In this document: positions 1-9,075 of the stretch, piece after piece
Numbering within the stretch: position 1 is the stretch's first letter
How the letters are laid out: every line of letters begins with the position of its first letter
From: Pseudomonas tohonis
Lineage (GTDB): Bacteria > Pseudomonadota > Gammaproteobacteria > Pseudomonadales > Pseudomonadaceae
Direction of reading: 5' to 3'
Assembly (NCBI RefSeq): GCF_012767755.2
Contig: NZ_AP023189.1
Location: forward strand, 4,652,001 to 4,716,000
Length of the DNA: 64,000 nucleotides
Notes under the pieces: generated by a model
Told to the model about the DNA's origin: nothing
Database searches by the model: none
Seen by the model: only the letters and a program-made list of their open reading frames with translations
Program-made: the position numbers and the translations under genes

Positions 1-602
1 AACTCGCCGCCGGCGACGCCGGTGATCAGCTTGCCCTTGGCGATCAGCGGTGCGGCGGAGATGGAGTAGCCGGCCTTGTAGTCGGCCACGGTCTTCTTCC
101 ACACCACCTTGCCGGTGTCCTTGTTCAGCGCCACCAGCTTGGCGTCGAGGGTGCCGAAGATCACCAGGTCGCCGTACAGGGCCACGCCCCGGTTGATCAC
201 GTCGCAGCAGGGCATGACGCCGTCGGGCAGGCGCGCGTCGTACTGCCAGAGCTTCTTGCCGGTGCGCGCGTCGGCGGCGAACACCCGCGAGTAGGAGGCG
301 GTGACGTACATCACGCCGTCCTTGATCAGCGGCTGCGCCTGCTGGCCGCGCTGCTTCTCGCCACCGAAGGACAGCGCCCAGACCGGGCGCAGTTCCTTGA
401 CGTTGTCGGTGTTCAGCGTGTCCAGCGTGCTGTAGCGCTGGCCCTGCTGGTTGAGGCCGTTGACCACGATCTGGTCATTGCGCTTGCCGGCATCGCTGAT
501 GTCCTGGTCGGTGACGCCCGCCCAGGCAGACAGGCTGGCGAGGGTCATGGCGGCGAACAGCGCCGTGCGGACGAAAGGCTGGGTGAAACCGGTGGGGTTC
601 AT
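1..602 (-). CDS. PQQ-dependent alcohol dehydrogenase, N-terminal 200 residues (gene runs off the window)
   Basis: Periplasmic quinoprotein alcohol dehydrogenase of the ExaA/PedE/PedH family, oxidising alcohols with PQQ and a bound metal. The visible part has a signal peptide (about residues 1-28, ending AWA) and the first propeller blades. These include the vicinal cysteine pair C132-C133 (motif PCCD) that forms the disulphide ring beside PQQ. It is clearly paralogous to the complete enzyme at 4357-6228. The metal-binding region lies outside the window, so calcium versus lanthanide type cannot be read. In P. putida the gene in this relative position, after the metallohydrolase, SoxYZ-like and binding-protein genes, is the lanthanide enzyme pedH, which makes that the likely identity by synteny. 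A TTGGTA box lies 110 bp upstream of the start. Confidence 0.9.
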   Translation of the reverse strand, partial: MNPTGFTQPFVRTALFAAMTLASLSAWAGVTDQDISDAGKRNDQIVVNGLNQQGQRYSTLDTLNTDNVKELRPVWALSFGGEKQRGQQAQPLIKDGVMYVTASYSRVFAADARTGKKLWQYDARLPDGVMPCCDVINRGVALYGDLVIFGTLDAKLVALNKDTGKVVWKKTVADYKAGYSISAAPLIAKGKLITGVAGGE

Positions 603-712
603 TGCGGCTACCTCTGCGGGCTTGTTGTTGTCATCCGGGAAAATTTCCCGGTCTGCCGCGAATTCTTGGTTCGCCCGCCCTCCCCGCCAATTCACCTCAG
701 TGCGGAGATTCG

Positions 713-726
713 TAGTTCCTTGGTAG
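713..726. promoter_or_regulatory. TTGGTA box upstream of the partial PQQ dehydrogenase
   Basis: The 14-mer TAGTTCCTTGGTAG matches the boxes at 4161, 11160, 14994 and 23185. It sits 110 bp before the start codon of the leftward dehydrogenase gene, in the same relative orientation and almost the same distance as the 4161 box has to the cytochrome c550 gene (113 bp). Binding of AgmR or EraR is an inference. Confidence 0.6.
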
Positions 727-779
727 CAATACCGGGCCGCACGGTTCGAGGGGCGCAAGGGGAGGCACAGGGTGGGCGT

Positions 780-985
780 GGGTGAGTGGGTGGGCGTAGG
801 GTGGGCTTCAGCCCACCGCTGCCAGGCCCAGGCACCGAACGATCGGGCATGACGACGTGCCCCCACCCGACTCCGTCTGGTGGAGGTAAGAAGCGACCTC
901 CACCCTACGCCCCGGGGGTACGCCTGCGCGGGGTGGGAACGCAGAACAGCTAGGGTGGACGACGCTTAACCCGTCCAACCTGCGG
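780..985. repeat. REP-like palindromes in a 408-bp intergenic gap
   Basis: The gap 603-1009 has no supportable gene. Besides the box at 713 it holds several short palindromes: GTAGGGTGGGCTTCAGCCCACC near 790-815 (GTGGGC/GCCCAC arms), a GTGGAGGT/ACCTCCAC pair at about 881-906 followed by CCTACG, and a third GGTGGACG-type element near 950-985. The second type recurs at about 21,597-21,625, so it is a dispersed intergenic repeat. Confidence 0.55.
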
Positions 986-1009
986 AGCGCGTCGCGGCAC
1001 CGCTGCGCC

Positions 1010-1936
1010 TCACTCAGCCAATGGCAGGCGCTCGCGCTCGTAGCGCGGGTAGAGATGGCTGACGCTGCGCACCAGCTCGTAGCGGGTCAGGCTGATGCCG
1101 GCGAAGCGCTCGGGGATGGGCGCGCGGATGAGTTCGTTCATTTCCGCGCCGCGCTTGGCGCCGTCACGCAACAGGCCGTCGAGCCAGCCGAGGTAGTCGC
1201 GCATCTGGGCGAAGATCGCATCGTCGCGGGCCACCGGGCCGTGGCCGGGCACCAGCAGTTTCCAGGGCAGCGCCTGGAGCTGGTCGAGGTCGGCGAGCCA
1301 GGTGTCCAGCCCCGGGCTGTTGGGGGTGGTGAGGGCGCGCTGGTAGAACAGAAGGTCGCCGCCGAAGAGCACGCCGGTGCGCTCGTCGAGGATCGCCAGG
1401 TCCGCCCCGGTGTGGCCGCGCAGGGCCAGCAGGCGCAGCGGGTGGCCGCCGATGGTAAGGGTACCGGGGGTGACGGCTTCGGTGGGCAGAAGCACCTCGG
1501 TGCCGCGCATCCAGTCGCCCACCAGGCGATACATGTTCTCGGCCATGGCATCGCCCTGCTGGCGCAGCAGTTCGGTGGTGCCGGGCAAGGCGGCGATGGG
1601 CACGTCGGCGAAGGCCTGGTTGCCCAGCGCGTGGTCCGGGTGGTGGTGGGTGATCAGCACCCGGACCACCGGCTGCGGGGTGACCCGCGCGATGGCCTGG
1701 CGCATCGCCTCGCCGTAGCGCCTGGAGGGGCCGCTGTCGATCACCACCACGCCGTCGTCGGTGACGATGAAGGCGGTGTTGACCACGTTGCCGCCGTTGC
1801 CCGCCGCGAAGTTGTCGGTGCTGCCTTCCAGCAGCCAGGTGCCTTCGGCGATCTGCCGGGGTTGCAGGTGGTAGTCCAGCTCCGCGCGGGACAGCAGCGG
1901 CAGCACGACGAGGAAAACCAGCACGAGCAGGCGCAT
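1010..1936 (-). CDS. Quinoprotein-associated MBL-fold zinc metallohydrolase
   Basis: Periplasmic metallo-beta-lactamase-fold protein of the SoxH-related group that accompanies PQQ dehydrogenases. It has an N-terminal signal segment (residues 1-18), the metal motif HHHPDH at 97-102, a further metal histidine in RGHTG (H175), an aspartate in FGGD (D194) and a late PGHG motif. Length is 308 residues. The start at MRLLVLVF was chosen over an upstream in-frame ATG because it gives the signal peptide at the N-terminus and leaves a 2-bp gap to the preceding gene. The substrate is unknown. The family name 'quinoprotein relay system' rests on co-occurrence with PQQ dehydrogenases and SoxYZ-like carriers, which is seen here. 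Confidence 0.85.
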   Translation of the reverse strand: MRLLVLVFLVVLPLLSRAELDYHLQPRQIAEGTWLLEGSTDNFAAGNGGNVVNTAFIVTDDGVVVIDSGPSRRYGEAMRQAIARVTPQPVVRVLITHHHPDHALGNQAFADVPIAALPGTTELLRQQGDAMAENMYRLVGDWMRGTEVLLPTEAVTPGTLTIGGHPLRLLALRGHTGADLAILDERTGVLFGGDLLFYQRALTTPNSPGLDTWLADLDQLQALPWKLLVPGHGPVARDDAIFAQMRDYLGWLDGLLRDGAKRGAEMNELIRAPIPERFAGISLTRYELVRSVSHLYPRYERERLPLAE

Positions 1937-1938
1937 GC

Positions 1939-2694
1939 CTAGAGCCCTCCTTCGAATTCGTTGCCGTTGTTGTCGCGCAGCCACAGGCGCGCGCCTTCGT
2001 GGCCCTTCAGGTCCAGGCTGATGGTGGGGTTCTCGGCCACGGCCGGGAACAGCTCCAGGGTGGCCAGGGGCTTGCCGGCGGCGTCGCGCAGTTCGGCCTG
2101 GTTGAGGAAGAACTCGGGGATGCCGCCCACCAGGCCGTTGTCCATCGGGTGGTCGACGCGCAGGCGCAGGCGTTCGTCGTCACCCAGGGGGAAGCGCGCG
2201 GCGTGGATCTGCCCCAGGCGATCCTCCCAGCCGGGTTGCGCGCGCACCACGCTGGGCGCGGTGCAGCCGCCGCCGGCGGCATCGATCCAGGCCGAGCCGA
2301 TGTGCCACACCCCGTCCTCGGTCAGCGCCGCCGCGCGGATCGGCGTGGCCTGCTCGATGCGGATGCGGATCGCCACCACCGGCAGCACGGCATCGCCGGG
2401 GCGGAAGTCGAACACCCGGGGAATGGGGTTGAGCTCGGCCCAGGCCATGACCCGCGTCACCTTGCCCGGTAGCGCCCGGGCGTCGACCTGGATCGGCACC
2501 TGACGGGCGTCCTCGGCGAAGGGCGGCGCAAGCAGCGCTACGCGGTCGTCGAAGACATAGGGCGCGCCACCGAGGATGCGCTGGTGGTGGAATTCCCACA
2601 TCACCGAGGGCATCGGGTCCTTGCCCGGGTCGGGCGCGGCGAGGGCCTGGGCCCCCAGGCACAGCCCCAGCAGCAGCGTGTTCAGGTGGCGCAT
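1939..2694 (-). CDS. Quinoprotein dehydrogenase-associated SoxYZ-like carrier protein
   Basis: Secreted protein of 251 residues with a signal peptide cleaved near AQALAA (about residue 20). It resembles a fusion of the thiosulphate-carrier subunits SoxY and SoxZ. The carrier-type cysteine is C144 in GGGCTAPS, and the SoxZ-like immunoglobulin-type half follows. In Sox systems this cysteine carries covalent intermediates. Here the partner is a PQQ dehydrogenase operon, so the cargo is unknown. It sits between the binding protein and the metallohydrolase with gaps of 31 and 2 bp, which indicates one transcript with cytochrome c550. Confidence 0.85.
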   Translation of the reverse strand: MRHLNTLLLGLCLGAQALAAPDPGKDPMPSVMWEFHHQRILGGAPYVFDDRVALLAPPFAEDARQVPIQVDARALPGKVTRVMAWAELNPIPRVFDFRPGDAVLPVVAIRIRIEQATPIRAAALTEDGVWHIGSAWIDAAGGGCTAPSVVRAQPGWEDRLGQIHAARFPLGDDERLRLRVDHPMDNGLVGGIPEFFLNQAELRDAAGKPLATLELFPAVAENPTISLDLKGHEGARLWLRDNNGNEFEGGL

Positions 2695-2725
2695 GGCGGT
2701 TCTCCCTGGCAGGCCGGGGCCCGCC

Positions 2726-3604
2726 TCATTGCACGTCCTGGTAGAGGCCGGGCAGCTCGTAGGTCAGCCCGTAGCGGGCGTAGAGGGCGGCCAGCCGGCC
2801 ATCGCGGACCATCGCCTCCACCTCCATGTCCAGCGCGTTGGAAAGCTGGCGGTTGGACTCGTGCACCGCCATGCCGATGTCCCACAGGGGCTGGCCGAGG
2901 TTGGGGTAGGTGTTGTCGGAGGACTTCAGCGCCGGGTCGGCGGCCTCGTGCAGCAGCCACTGCAGCTCGCCGCGCAGGGCCATCACCGCATCCACCTCGG
3001 CGCCCTGCAGGGCGGCGAAGGCGGCGGCCGGGCTCGGGTAGTGGCGGGTGTTGGCGCTGAGCTGGCCGTTGAACACCGAGGTCAGGTAGAAGGACGGCAC
3101 GCTCTCCAGCTCGACCCCGATGGGGTGCAGGCGGAACACGCCGATGCTGTCCACCACCGGCAGGCGCCGGGTGTCGTGCACCAGGTGCCAGCGCTCGCGC
3201 TGGTAGGGGGCGAAGATCACCACCTGCTCGTTGACCAGCTCGCCCACGTCGTTGCGCCGCGCCGTGTAGTCGCGGTCGTAGGGCACGCGCAGCATCACGT
3301 CCGCGAGCAATTTGGGGCGCAGGTAGTGGCCCTTCCAGATGTAGTTGCGCAGGTCGTCGTCGAGCTTCTCGCCGGGGATCACCCAGATCAGCTCGGCCTT
3401 GAGCCCCAGCGCTTCGGCCAGGGCATTGGCCAGGTCGACGTCGACGCCGCGCGCCTGGCCGTCCTGCTGGAAGCTGTAGGGCGGGAAGTTCTCGTAGACC
3501 GCGACCTTGAGCACCCCGGAGGCGACGATGTCGTCATAGGGGCGTACCTGCGCCTGCGCCAGCGGCAGGCACAGCAACCAGCACAGCAGGGCGAGCAGGC
3601 GCAT
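2726..3604 (-). CDS. Quinoprotein dehydrogenase-associated periplasmic binding protein
   Basis: A 292-residue periplasmic solute-binding protein (family 3 type) with a signal peptide ending AQAQ (about residue 19). The first lobe shows the usual family start (VLKVAVYENFPPYSF, then GVDVDLANALAEALG). Members of this subgroup sit beside PQQ alcohol dehydrogenases and have no dedicated membrane permease, so they may sense or deliver a ligand rather than serve import. The start at MRLLALL gives a clean signal sequence and lies 5 bp after the cytochrome gene stop. The ligand is not known. Confidence 0.85.
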   Translation of the reverse strand: MRLLALLCWLLCLPLAQAQVRPYDDIVASGVLKVAVYENFPPYSFQQDGQARGVDVDLANALAEALGLKAELIWVIPGEKLDDDLRNYIWKGHYLRPKLLADVMLRVPYDRDYTARRNDVGELVNEQVVIFAPYQRERWHLVHDTRRLPVVDSIGVFRLHPIGVELESVPSFYLTSVFNGQLSANTRHYPSPAAAFAALQGAEVDAVMALRGELQWLLHEAADPALKSSDNTYPNLGQPLWDIGMAVHESNRQLSNALDMEVEAMVRDGRLAALYARYGLTYELPGLYQDVQ

Positions 3605-3609
3605 GGCGA

Positions 3610-4047
3610 TCACTCTTCGACGTGGACGCTTTCCAGGTAGGAGCGGATGGCCCAGAGCGCTTCCTGGCTGAGGAAGTCGGCCATCTTCGGCATGTACACC
3701 GCGCCGTCGCGCACCGCGCCGTTGATCACGCGCTCCTTGAACCACTCGTCGCCGTCGGCGCTGATTTCGAGCAGGCGCAGGTCGGGGGCGATGCCGCCGG
3801 ACTTGGCTTCCAGGCCGTGGCAACGCGCGCAGTTCTGGTTGTAGGCCGAGGCGCCGATCTCCACCGCCAGGGCGTTCTTCTCATAGGGCGCGCGATAGGG
3901 GTTGGTATCGCGCCATTCCTTGCCCAGGGGCTCCAGGCCATCGGTATTGACGGCCTGCGGCACGACATCACCATGGGCCAGGGCAAGACCGGTGAGGCTC
4001 AGACCGGCAAGGAACATCAGGCCACGCAGGGCGTTGTGCTTATTCAT
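3610..4047 (-). CDS. exaB: Cytochrome c550, electron acceptor of the PQQ dehydrogenase
   Basis: Small periplasmic class I cytochrome c of 145 residues that takes electrons from the quinoprotein ethanol dehydrogenase and passes them to the terminal oxidase. It has a signal peptide to about residue 24 and the haem motif CARCH (C73, C76, H77). M119 and M122 in MPKM are candidates for the axial Met ligand. The start at 4047 is preferred over 4056 because the GAGG sequence is 9 bases before it but directly touches the other ATG. It is the first gene of a leftward operon and is divergent from exaA. The symbol follows P. aeruginosa; pedF is the P. putida name. Confidence 0.88.
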   Translation of the reverse strand: MNKHNALRGLMFLAGLSLTGLALAHGDVVPQAVNTDGLEPLGKEWRDTNPYRAPYEKNALAVEIGASAYNQNCARCHGLEAKSGGIAPDLRLLEISADGDEWFKERVINGAVRDGAVYMPKMADFLSQEALWAIRSYLESVHVEE

Positions 4048-4160
4048 GACTTCCATCCTCTTCGAGATGCTGGGCAAGGCGAACGCTCGGCAGGAGCGTG
4101 GTGACGAGGATGGTAAGGAGCGCCCGTGCAGGGCCGAATGCTGCTTTGGTGGCCGCGCCC

Positions 4161-4174
4161 TACTCCCTTGGTAG
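4161..4174. promoter_or_regulatory. TTGGTA box between exaB and exaA
   Basis: TACTCCCTTGGTAG lies in the 309-bp divergent intergenic region, 113 bp from the exaB start and 182 bp from the exaA start. It is one of five near-identical boxes in the island and is the best candidate activator site for both genes. The regulator assignment (AgmR or EraR) is inferred. Confidence 0.65.
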
Positions 4175-4356
4175 CAAGCCGGGCGGAGGTGTATCGAGGC
4201 GCTTTGGCAGCGGTTCCAAGTCATGCCCGCACTGGGAAGTTTTCCCGGCAAGCGCGGGAGTTTTTCCGTATCCCGCAGGCGGTGGCGCTTCCAGTATTCG
4301 AAGCGCCAGGACGCCAGGTGGCGCACTGGTCCACAACGACCACGGGAACCGCACAC

Positions 4357-6228
4357 ATGACAACAAGATCGCACCCCCAACCTGCCAGCCCGCTCAGCCT
4401 CGCCATCAAGGGCCTCCTGCTCGCCGGCGGCCTCGCCGCCAGCGCCGGCGCCTTCGCCGCCAACGTGACCTGGGAAGACATCGCCAACGACCATGTCTCG
4501 GTCAAGGACGTGCTGCAGTACGGCATGGGCACCAACGCCCAGCGCTGGAGCCCCCTGGCCCAGGTCAACGACCAGAACGTGTTCAAGCTGGTACCGGCCT
4601 GGTCCTACTCCTTCGGCGACGAGAAGCAGCGTGGCCAGGAATCCCAGGCGATCGTGCGCGACGGGGTGATCTACGTCACCGCGTCCTATTCCCGCGTGTT
4701 CGCCCTCGAAGCCAAGACCGGCAAGCGCCTGTGGGTCTACAACCACCGCCTGCCCGACGACATCCGCCCCTGCTGCGACGTGGTCAACCGGGGCGCCGCC
4801 ATCTACGGCGACAAGATCTTCTTCGGCACCCTGGACGGCCGCCTGGTGGCGCTGAACAAGGACACCGGCAAGGTGGTGTGGAACAAGAAGTTCGGCGATC
4901 ACACCGCCGGCTACACCATGACCGGCGCCCCAACCCTCATCAAGGACCAGAAGACCGGCAAGACCCTGCTGATCCACGGCAGCTCAGGCGACGAATTCGG
5001 CGTGGTCGGCCAGCTGTTCGCCCGCGACCCGGACACCGGCGAGGAAGTCTGGATGCGCCCCTTCGTCGAGGGCCACATGGGCCGCCTCAACGGCAAGGAC
5101 AGCACCCCCACGGGCGATGTGAAGGCGCCCTCCTGGCCGGACGACAAGAACTCCCCCACCGGCAAGGTGGAAGCCTGGAGCCACGGCGGCGGCGCCCCCT
5201 GGCAGAGCGCCAGCTTCGACGCCGAGACCAACACCATCATCGTCGGCGCGGGCAACCCCGGCCCCTGGAACACCTGGGCACGCACCGCCAAGGGCGGTAA
5301 CCCGCACGACTACGACAGCCTCTACACCTCCGGCCAGGTGGGCGTGGACCCGAGCACCGGCGAGGTGAAGTGGTTCTACCAGCACACCCCGAACGATGCC
5401 TGGGACTTCTCCGGCAACAACGAACTGGTGCTGTTCGACTACAAGGGCAAGGACGGCAAGACGGTGAAGGCCACCGCCCACGCCGACCGCAACGGCTTCT
5501 TCTATGTGGTCGACCGCACCAACGGCAAGCTGCAGAACGCCTTCCCCTTCGTCGACAACATCACCTGGGCCAGCCACATCGACCTGAAGACCGGCCGCCC
5601 GGTGGAGAACGAAGGCCAGCGCCCGCCGCTGCCCGAGCCGGGCCAGAAACACGGCAAGGCGGTGGAGGTCTCCCCGCCCTTCCTCGGCGGCAAGAACTGG
5701 AACCCCATGGCCTACAGCCAGGACACCGGCCTGTTCTACGTACCGGCCAACAACTGGAAGGAGGACTACTGGACCGAGGAGGTGAACTACAAGAAGGGCT
5801 CCGCCTACCTGGGGATGGGCTTCCGCATCAAGCGCATGTACGACGACCACGTCGGCAGCCTGCGCGCCATGGACCCGACCACCGGCAAGGTGGTGTGGGA
5901 GCACAACGAGCACCTGCCGCTGTGGGCCGGCGTGCTCGCCACCAAGGGCAACCTGGTGTTCACCGGCACCGGCGACGGTTTCTTCAAGGCCTTCGACGCG
6001 AAAACCGGCAAGGAGCTGTGGAAGTTCCAGACCGGCAGCGGCATCGTCTCCCCGCCCATCACCTGGGAGCAGGACGGCGAGCAGTACATCGGCGTGACCG
6101 TCGGCTACGGCGGCGCCGTGCCGCTGTGGGGCGGCGACATGGCCGAGCTGACCAAGCCGGTGGCCCAGGGCGGCTCGTTCTGGGTGTTCAAGCTGCCGAG
6201 CTGGGACAACAAGACCGCCAGCCGCTGA
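4357..6228 (+). CDS. exaA: PQQ-dependent ethanol dehydrogenase (quinoprotein, calcium type)
   Basis: Periplasmic type I quinoprotein alcohol dehydrogenase oxidising ethanol and other alcohols to aldehydes, with electrons going to cytochrome c550. The product is 623 residues, the length of P. aeruginosa ExaA. A 34-residue signal peptide ends GAFA, C139-C140 (RPCCD) form the ring disulphide, and the catalytic base is D350 in DAWDFSG, equal to Asp316 of the mature enzyme. The residue two places later is serine (S352), whereas lanthanide-dependent enzymes have aspartate there, so this should be the calcium form. The start at MTTRSHPQ was chosen to give the signal peptide; upstream in-frame ATGs fall in the promoter region. 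Confidence 0.95.
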   Translation: MTTRSHPQPASPLSLAIKGLLLAGGLAASAGAFAANVTWEDIANDHVSVKDVLQYGMGTNAQRWSPLAQVNDQNVFKLVPAWSYSFGDEKQRGQESQAIVRDGVIYVTASYSRVFALEAKTGKRLWVYNHRLPDDIRPCCDVVNRGAAIYGDKIFFGTLDGRLVALNKDTGKVVWNKKFGDHTAGYTMTGAPTLIKDQKTGKTLLIHGSSGDEFGVVGQLFARDPDTGEEVWMRPFVEGHMGRLNGKDSTPTGDVKAPSWPDDKNSPTGKVEAWSHGGGAPWQSASFDAETNTIIVGAGNPGPWNTWARTAKGGNPHDYDSLYTSGQVGVDPSTGEVKWFYQHTPNDAWDFSGNNELVLFDYKGKDGKTVKATAHADRNGFFYVVDRTNGKLQNAFPFVDNITWASHIDLKTGRPVENEGQRPPLPEPGQKHGKAVEVSPPFLGGKNWNPMAYSQDTGLFYVPANNWKEDYWTEEVNYKKGSAYLGMGFRIKRMYDDHVGSLRAMDPTTGKVVWEHNEHLPLWAGVLATKGNLVFTGTGDGFFKAFDAKTGKELWKFQTGSGIVSPPITWEQDGEQYIGVTVGYGGAVPLWGGDMAELTKPVAQGGSFWVFKLPSWDNKTASR

Positions 6229-6284
6229 CCCTCCCTGGCGCGCCTACGGGCGCGCCGACTCCCCGCCACGCACCAGGAGCCGCC

Positions 6285-6962
6285 ATGAACTACCTGCCCA
6301 TGTTCCTCCCCCTGCTGATGCTGGTCGTCGGGCTCGCCTGGGCCCAGGCCCCCGCCCCGCAAGCCGAAGCCGCCCCGGACGCCGTCAAGGTGATCGACGG
6401 CTGCCGCCTGGAGCCGGAGAGCCAGTGTCCCGGCGCCGACCTGCGCAATGCCGACCTGCGCAACCTCGACCTGCACAGGATCAACCTCGCCGGGGCCGAC
6501 CTCTCCGGCGCCGACCTGCGCCACGCCAACCTCGACCTGGCCAACCTGGAGAAGGCCCAGCTGGTGGGCACCAACCTGACCCGCGCCAGCCTGCAGCAGA
6601 GCAACCTGCGCCTGGCCGACCTCAGCAACGCACGCCTCGTGGCGGTACAGGGCTGGGGGCTGTTCGGCCAGGGCGCGCAGTTCAAGGGCGCCGACCTGAC
6701 CGCCGCCTACCTGGAATTCGCCCGCCTCTCCGGCGCCAGGCTGCACGATGCCAACCTCAGCGCCGCCGACCTGGAAATGACCTGGCTCAGCCGCGCCGAC
6801 CTCAAGGGCGCCCACCTCAACGACGCCAACCTGCAGGAAGCCAAGCTGGGCGACGCCAACCTGGAGAACGCCGACCTCAGCGGCGCCCGCCGCCACTACG
6901 CGTCGTTCCAGGGGGTGAACATGGAAGGCTGCCGGGAATGCCCCGTCGACTGGGAAAAATGA
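6285..6962 (+). CDS. Secreted pentapeptide-repeat protein
   Basis: A 225-residue protein with a signal peptide (about 1-22, ending AWAQA) followed by about 25 tandem A(D/N)Lxx pentapeptides. These should fold as a right-handed four-sided beta helix. One stretch (about residues 118-134, VAVQGWGLFGQGAQFKG) interrupts the regular pattern. Two cysteines near the C-terminus (CREC) and two near the N-terminus (CRLEPESQC) could pair in the periplasm. It follows exaA by 56 bp with an AGGAG ribosome site and probably shares its transcript. Function is not known; a periplasmic scaffold or protective role is a guess. Confidence 0.8.
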   Translation: MNYLPMFLPLLMLVVGLAWAQAPAPQAEAAPDAVKVIDGCRLEPESQCPGADLRNADLRNLDLHRINLAGADLSGADLRHANLDLANLEKAQLVGTNLTRASLQQSNLRLADLSNARLVAVQGWGLFGQGAQFKGADLTAAYLEFARLSGARLHDANLSAADLEMTWLSRADLKGAHLNDANLQEAKLGDANLENADLSGARRHYASFQGVNMEGCRECPVDWEK

Positions 6963-7094
6963 TGACCAAGCGGAGCGCGTCTACACTTTTCAAGCCGCGC
7001 CCCGTCGAATTTCTCGCCAGCCCCTTAAGAAAGTACCGGCAGGGCCGATGCGCTGACCAAGCAGTTCCATACTCTCAGCCAACGGGTTCCGACC

Positions 7095-8411
7095 ATGTTC
7101 AACACGCGCTTGAAAAAGGAGCTGGAGCACCTTCGGGAGGAAAACGCCCGGGCCCAGCAGATCAAGGAATCCATCTTCCAGGAAATGCTGGTGATGGAGA
7201 TCGACCTCCAGGGTCGCATCCTGTCCGTCAACGATAACTTCCTCGATGTGCTGCAGTACCGCCCTGAGAATGTCATCGGCCGCACGCTCGAAGAGCTCAT
7301 CCCACAGACCTTCCACCGCGACCCCAACTACCAGAAGATGCGCCAGGGCCTGGCCAACGGCGAGCACTTCAACGGCGCGTACCGGCTGCTCCGGGGCGAC
7401 GGCCGCGAGGCCTGGCTGCGCTGCATCTGGCAACCGATCCGGGACGGGCGCGGGCAGATCCAGAGCATCGTGGTCTGCGCCAACGACCTGACCCGGACCA
7501 TCGAGACCGCCAAGGAGCACGAGGGCCTCATCAACGCCCTGCTGCGCTCCACCGCCGTCATCGAGTTCAACCTCAAGGGCGAGGTGCTCAACGCCAACCA
7601 CCGCTTCCTCGACGCCATGGGCTACCGCCTGGAGCAGATCAAGGGCAAGCACCACAGCGTCTTCTGCGAGCCGGAGGAGTCCAGCTCCCCCGCGTACCGG
7701 GAGTTCTGGGCCAAGCTGCTGCGCGGCGAGTTCGTCGTCGGCCGCTTCAAGCGCATCGACGCCCACGGCCGCGAAGTCTGGCTGGAGGCCTCCTACAACC
7801 CGGTGCACGACACCAACGACCAGCTCTACAAGGTGGTGAAGTTCGCCACCGTGATCACCGACCAGGTGAACCAGGAGCAGGCCGTCGCCGAGGCGGCGAA
7901 CATCGCCTACAGCACCTCCCAGCAGACCGACGCCACCGCGCAGAAGGGCGCCTCGGTGGTCAGCCAGACGGTCAACGTCATGCGCCTGATCACCAACCAG
8001 GTGCAGGAAGCGGCCGAAGGCATCGAGGCGCTGGACAAGCAGTCGCAACTGATCAGCTCGATCATCAAGACCATCAGCGGCATCGCCTCGCAGACCAACC
8101 TGCTGGCCCTCAACGCCGCCATCGAGGCGGCCCGCGCGGGCGAGCAGGGCCGCGGCTTCGCCGTGGTCGCCGACGAAGTGCGCCAGCTCGCCGGGCGCAC
8201 CAGCCAGGCGGCCGAGGAAATCGTCGAGGTCGTGCAGCAGAACCAGAGCCTGGCCCAGGCCGCGGTGGACAGCATGTCCAGCAGCCGCCAGCACGCCGAG
8301 GAGGGCCTCAACCTGGCCAACGAGGCGGGCTCGGTGATCGTCGAGATCCAGGACGGCGCCCAGCGCGTGGTCAGCGCCGTGGGGCAGTTCGCGAGTCAAT
8401 TGAAGGGGTGA
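7095..8411 (+). CDS. PAS-domain methyl-accepting chemotaxis protein (soluble, BdlA/Aer-like)
   Basis: Cytoplasmic chemoreceptor of 438 residues with no transmembrane segment. Two PAS domains (about 25-140 and 145-265) precede a methyl-accepting signalling domain whose tip motif reads [35 protein letters not shown] (key residues around 337-371). The layout is that of P. aeruginosa BdlA and other energy- or redox-sensing receptors, but the PAS ligand cannot be read. It is 132 bp after the pentapeptide gene and may be a separate unit. A link to chemotaxis toward alcohols or to respiratory state is plausible from position only. Confidence 0.85.
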   Translation: MFNTRLKKELEHLREENARAQQIKESIFQEMLVMEIDLQGRILSVNDNFLDVLQYRPENVIGRTLEELIPQTFHRDPNYQKMRQGLANGEHFNGAYRLLRGDGREAWLRCIWQPIRDGRGQIQSIVVCANDLTRTIETAKEHEGLINALLRSTAVIEFNLKGEVLNANHRFLDAMGYRLEQIKGKHHSVFCEPEESSSPAYREFWAKLLRGEFVVGRFKRIDAHGREVWLEASYNPVHDTNDQLYKVVKFATVITDQVNQEQAVAEAANIAYSTSQQTDATAQKGASVVSQTVNVMRLITNQVQEAAEGIEALDKQSQLISSIIKTISGIASQTNLLALNAAIEAARAGEQGRGFAVVADEVRQLAGRTSQAAEEIVEVVQQNQSLAQAAVDSMSSSRQHAEEGLNLANEAGSVIVEIQDGAQRVVSAVGQFASQLKG

Positions 8412-9075
8412 ACCCGATGGCGATTAGACATTCACGTTCTTAGAACGTGGCTTTGCTTTCGACTCCTGGAAGGAGCGCACGATCAGACCTCGGCGCATAC
8501 GGCCGGCGCTCACTCCGGACGTAGGGTGTGCTGCGCGCACCTCGGGCTCGCCGGAAGCACCCTGCGGCACGCGCCATCCGTAGGACGTGGTTCCCCACCT
8601 CCATATGGGATGGCTCTGTCTGCGTTAAGTGTTGCTGGAAAGTTTTTGGCCAAGCCGATTGCCGAGTTTTGCTGATGGTTTCTGTTTCGCCCCCCCGGGC
8701 GAGTCACTTTTCTCAATCGCCAGAAAAGTAACCAAAAGCGCTTGCCCCTCCATACGGGTCTGGCTTCGCCAGACTCCCCTCGCTCCATCATCGTTTCAGC
8801 GGCACGGCGTAACGGGCCATCCATGGCCCGGTACGCCTCTCGCGACATCCATGTCGCTCAACCCCTGAAACGACGATTGCGCTCGGCCTCCTGAAAGGGG
8901 CGTTTGGCCGCTGCTCCAACCTCCTCGCCAACAGCTTCATCGGTGTGCGCATCACGCTCGGGGCGCAATGGCTTGCGTGGCGTAGAGCGAAGCGAAACCC
9001 ACGCGGTAGCGACAGGGCAGGCAGAGCCCATGCATTCTCGCCTACACCGGTGAAGCTGCAGGGCGCCCTGCCCCC
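8412..9075. other. Intergenic region of 664 bp with REP-type palindromes, no gene seen
   Basis: No coding sequence here shows a domain or a ribosome site. The stretch holds a REP palindrome at about 8521-8545 (GTAGGGTGTGC...GCGCGCACC, the same core as in the RAYT-linked array at 17.1 kb). It also has an AGTCACTTTTCTC / GAAAAGTAACC imperfect inverted pair at about 8701-8730 of a kind frequent between Pseudomonas genes. It lies between two convergent units, so it probably also carries their terminators. Confidence 0.5.

Noticed and set aside
1055..1942. Long open frame on the plus strand (295 codons)
   Set aside because: It is the shadow of the metallohydrolase gene in GC-rich DNA; its composition (Ala, Gly, Val, His rich) has no domain and the opposite strand has clear motifs.
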